Position numbers and translations under genes: made by a program. The notes under the pieces were generated by a model. The model made no database searches. It worked only from the letters and a program-made list of their open reading frames with translations, and had not been told where the DNA came from. A stretch of DNA of 21,342 bases, from contig DDST01000120.1 of assembly GCA_002343485.1 (NCBI GenBank), forward strand, positions 1-21,342, written 5' to 3'. This DNA is from Proteobacteria bacterium UBA2383 (GTDB lineage Bacteria; Pseudomonadota; Gammaproteobacteria; Competibacterales; Competibacteraceae). Shown here piece after piece: positions 21,152 through 21,342 of this stretch (positions within the stretch are counted from its first letter, which is position 1; every line of letters begins with the position of its first letter).

Positions 21152-21342
21152 GGCGTGTTCATTCTGGATTTTGTGTTCCGCCAGCCGCTTCCGCAATTCT
21201 ACTTCGATGTCTTCCTCACTCTGACCCAGCGCCTTCAGGGTGTGCGTGTAGTTCTCGATGACTGTGCGCAGATGCGGATGCTCATAGCGCATACATCGGG
21301 TGGAATTGAGAAGAATGCCCAGCGCCCGTTGCATCAATGGCT
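21134..21342 (-). CDS. C-terminal end of a TPR-repeat protein, running off the window
   Basis: The frame is open to the window's right edge, so the first residues shown are not the true start. The visible 68 or so residues, LMQRALGILLNSTRCMRYEH, PHLRTVIENYTHTLKALGQS, EEDIEVELRKRLAEHKIQNE, fit the last tetratricopeptide unit of the kinesin-light-chain type ('ALxIxxxxxGxxHPxxxxxxxNxxxxLxxxG') plus a charged tail. Such proteins mediate protein contacts. What the rest carries (NB-ARC, CHAT or others) is outside the window. An 18-bp perfect palindrome covers its last codons. Confidence 0.6.
   Translation of the reverse strand, partial: PLMQRALGILLNSTRCMRYEHPHLRTVIENYTHTLKALGQSEEDIEVELRKRLAEHKIQNEHALLTGQ

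Noticed and set aside
1..21342. CRISPR array or known phage-defence cassette
   Set aside because: No regularly spaced direct repeats are seen on either strand, and no Cas, restriction or retron genes were recognised. The kinase triad may bear on stress or defence, but nothing here proves it.

Overview
The window reads as the chromosome of a Gammaproteobacterium of moderately high G+C. The best evidence is the holB-pilZ-tatD gene order, which matches Pseudomonas and relatives. A PilH-type regulator, an MsrA with the N-terminus seen in enterobacteria, and a PccB/PccA-type carboxylase fit the same group. A degraded IS630-family transposase and a BTAD-like fragment suggest a repeat-rich environmental lineage such as Competibacteraceae or Thiotrichales relatives, but that placement is only a guess.

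Layout. (1) 91-4278, minus strand: a tightly overlapping operon of a VWA protein, a PP2C phosphatase and a Hanks-type kinase with membrane and helix-hairpin-helix segments, followed by a TetR regulator. This is the YegL/YegK/YegI-type triad. (2) 4279-5964: a decayed stretch with a frameshifted small ORF, a palindromic repeat, a short hydrophobic ORF, a truncated IS630-like transposase and the tail of a BTAD-like regulator. (3) 6056-11223, minus strand: DUF2760 protein, a 614-aa Hsp70-like protein and a second Hsp70-like protein of about 923 aa. The second has no AUG, GUG or UUG start before its ATP-binding motif and lies in frame with the TAA of the first. (4) 11471-11836, plus strand: PilH-like response regulator, whose 3' end overlaps the convergent anti-sigma-like gene. 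(5) 11814-16331, minus strand: LprI-like protein, holB, pilZ, tatD, a NudL-type Nudix hydrolase, an ECF sigma factor and a membrane anti-sigma-like protein. (6) 16477-17121, plus strand: msrA, then two hairpins. (7) 17283-20815, minus strand: pccB and pccA for propionyl-CoA (acyl-CoA) carboxylation, with a C-rich leader. (8) 21134-21342, minus strand: C-terminal end of a TPR-type protein that runs off the window.

The most interesting signal is the closeness of the kinase/phosphatase/VWA triad to the DUF2760-Hsp70-Hsp70 cluster on the same strand, separated only by decayed DNA. In E. coli the corresponding yegI/yegK/yegL genes sit beside the Hsp70-like yegD. This suggests a phosphorylation-controlled, chaperone-linked module that may once have been one operon here. 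Its substrate and signal are unknown.
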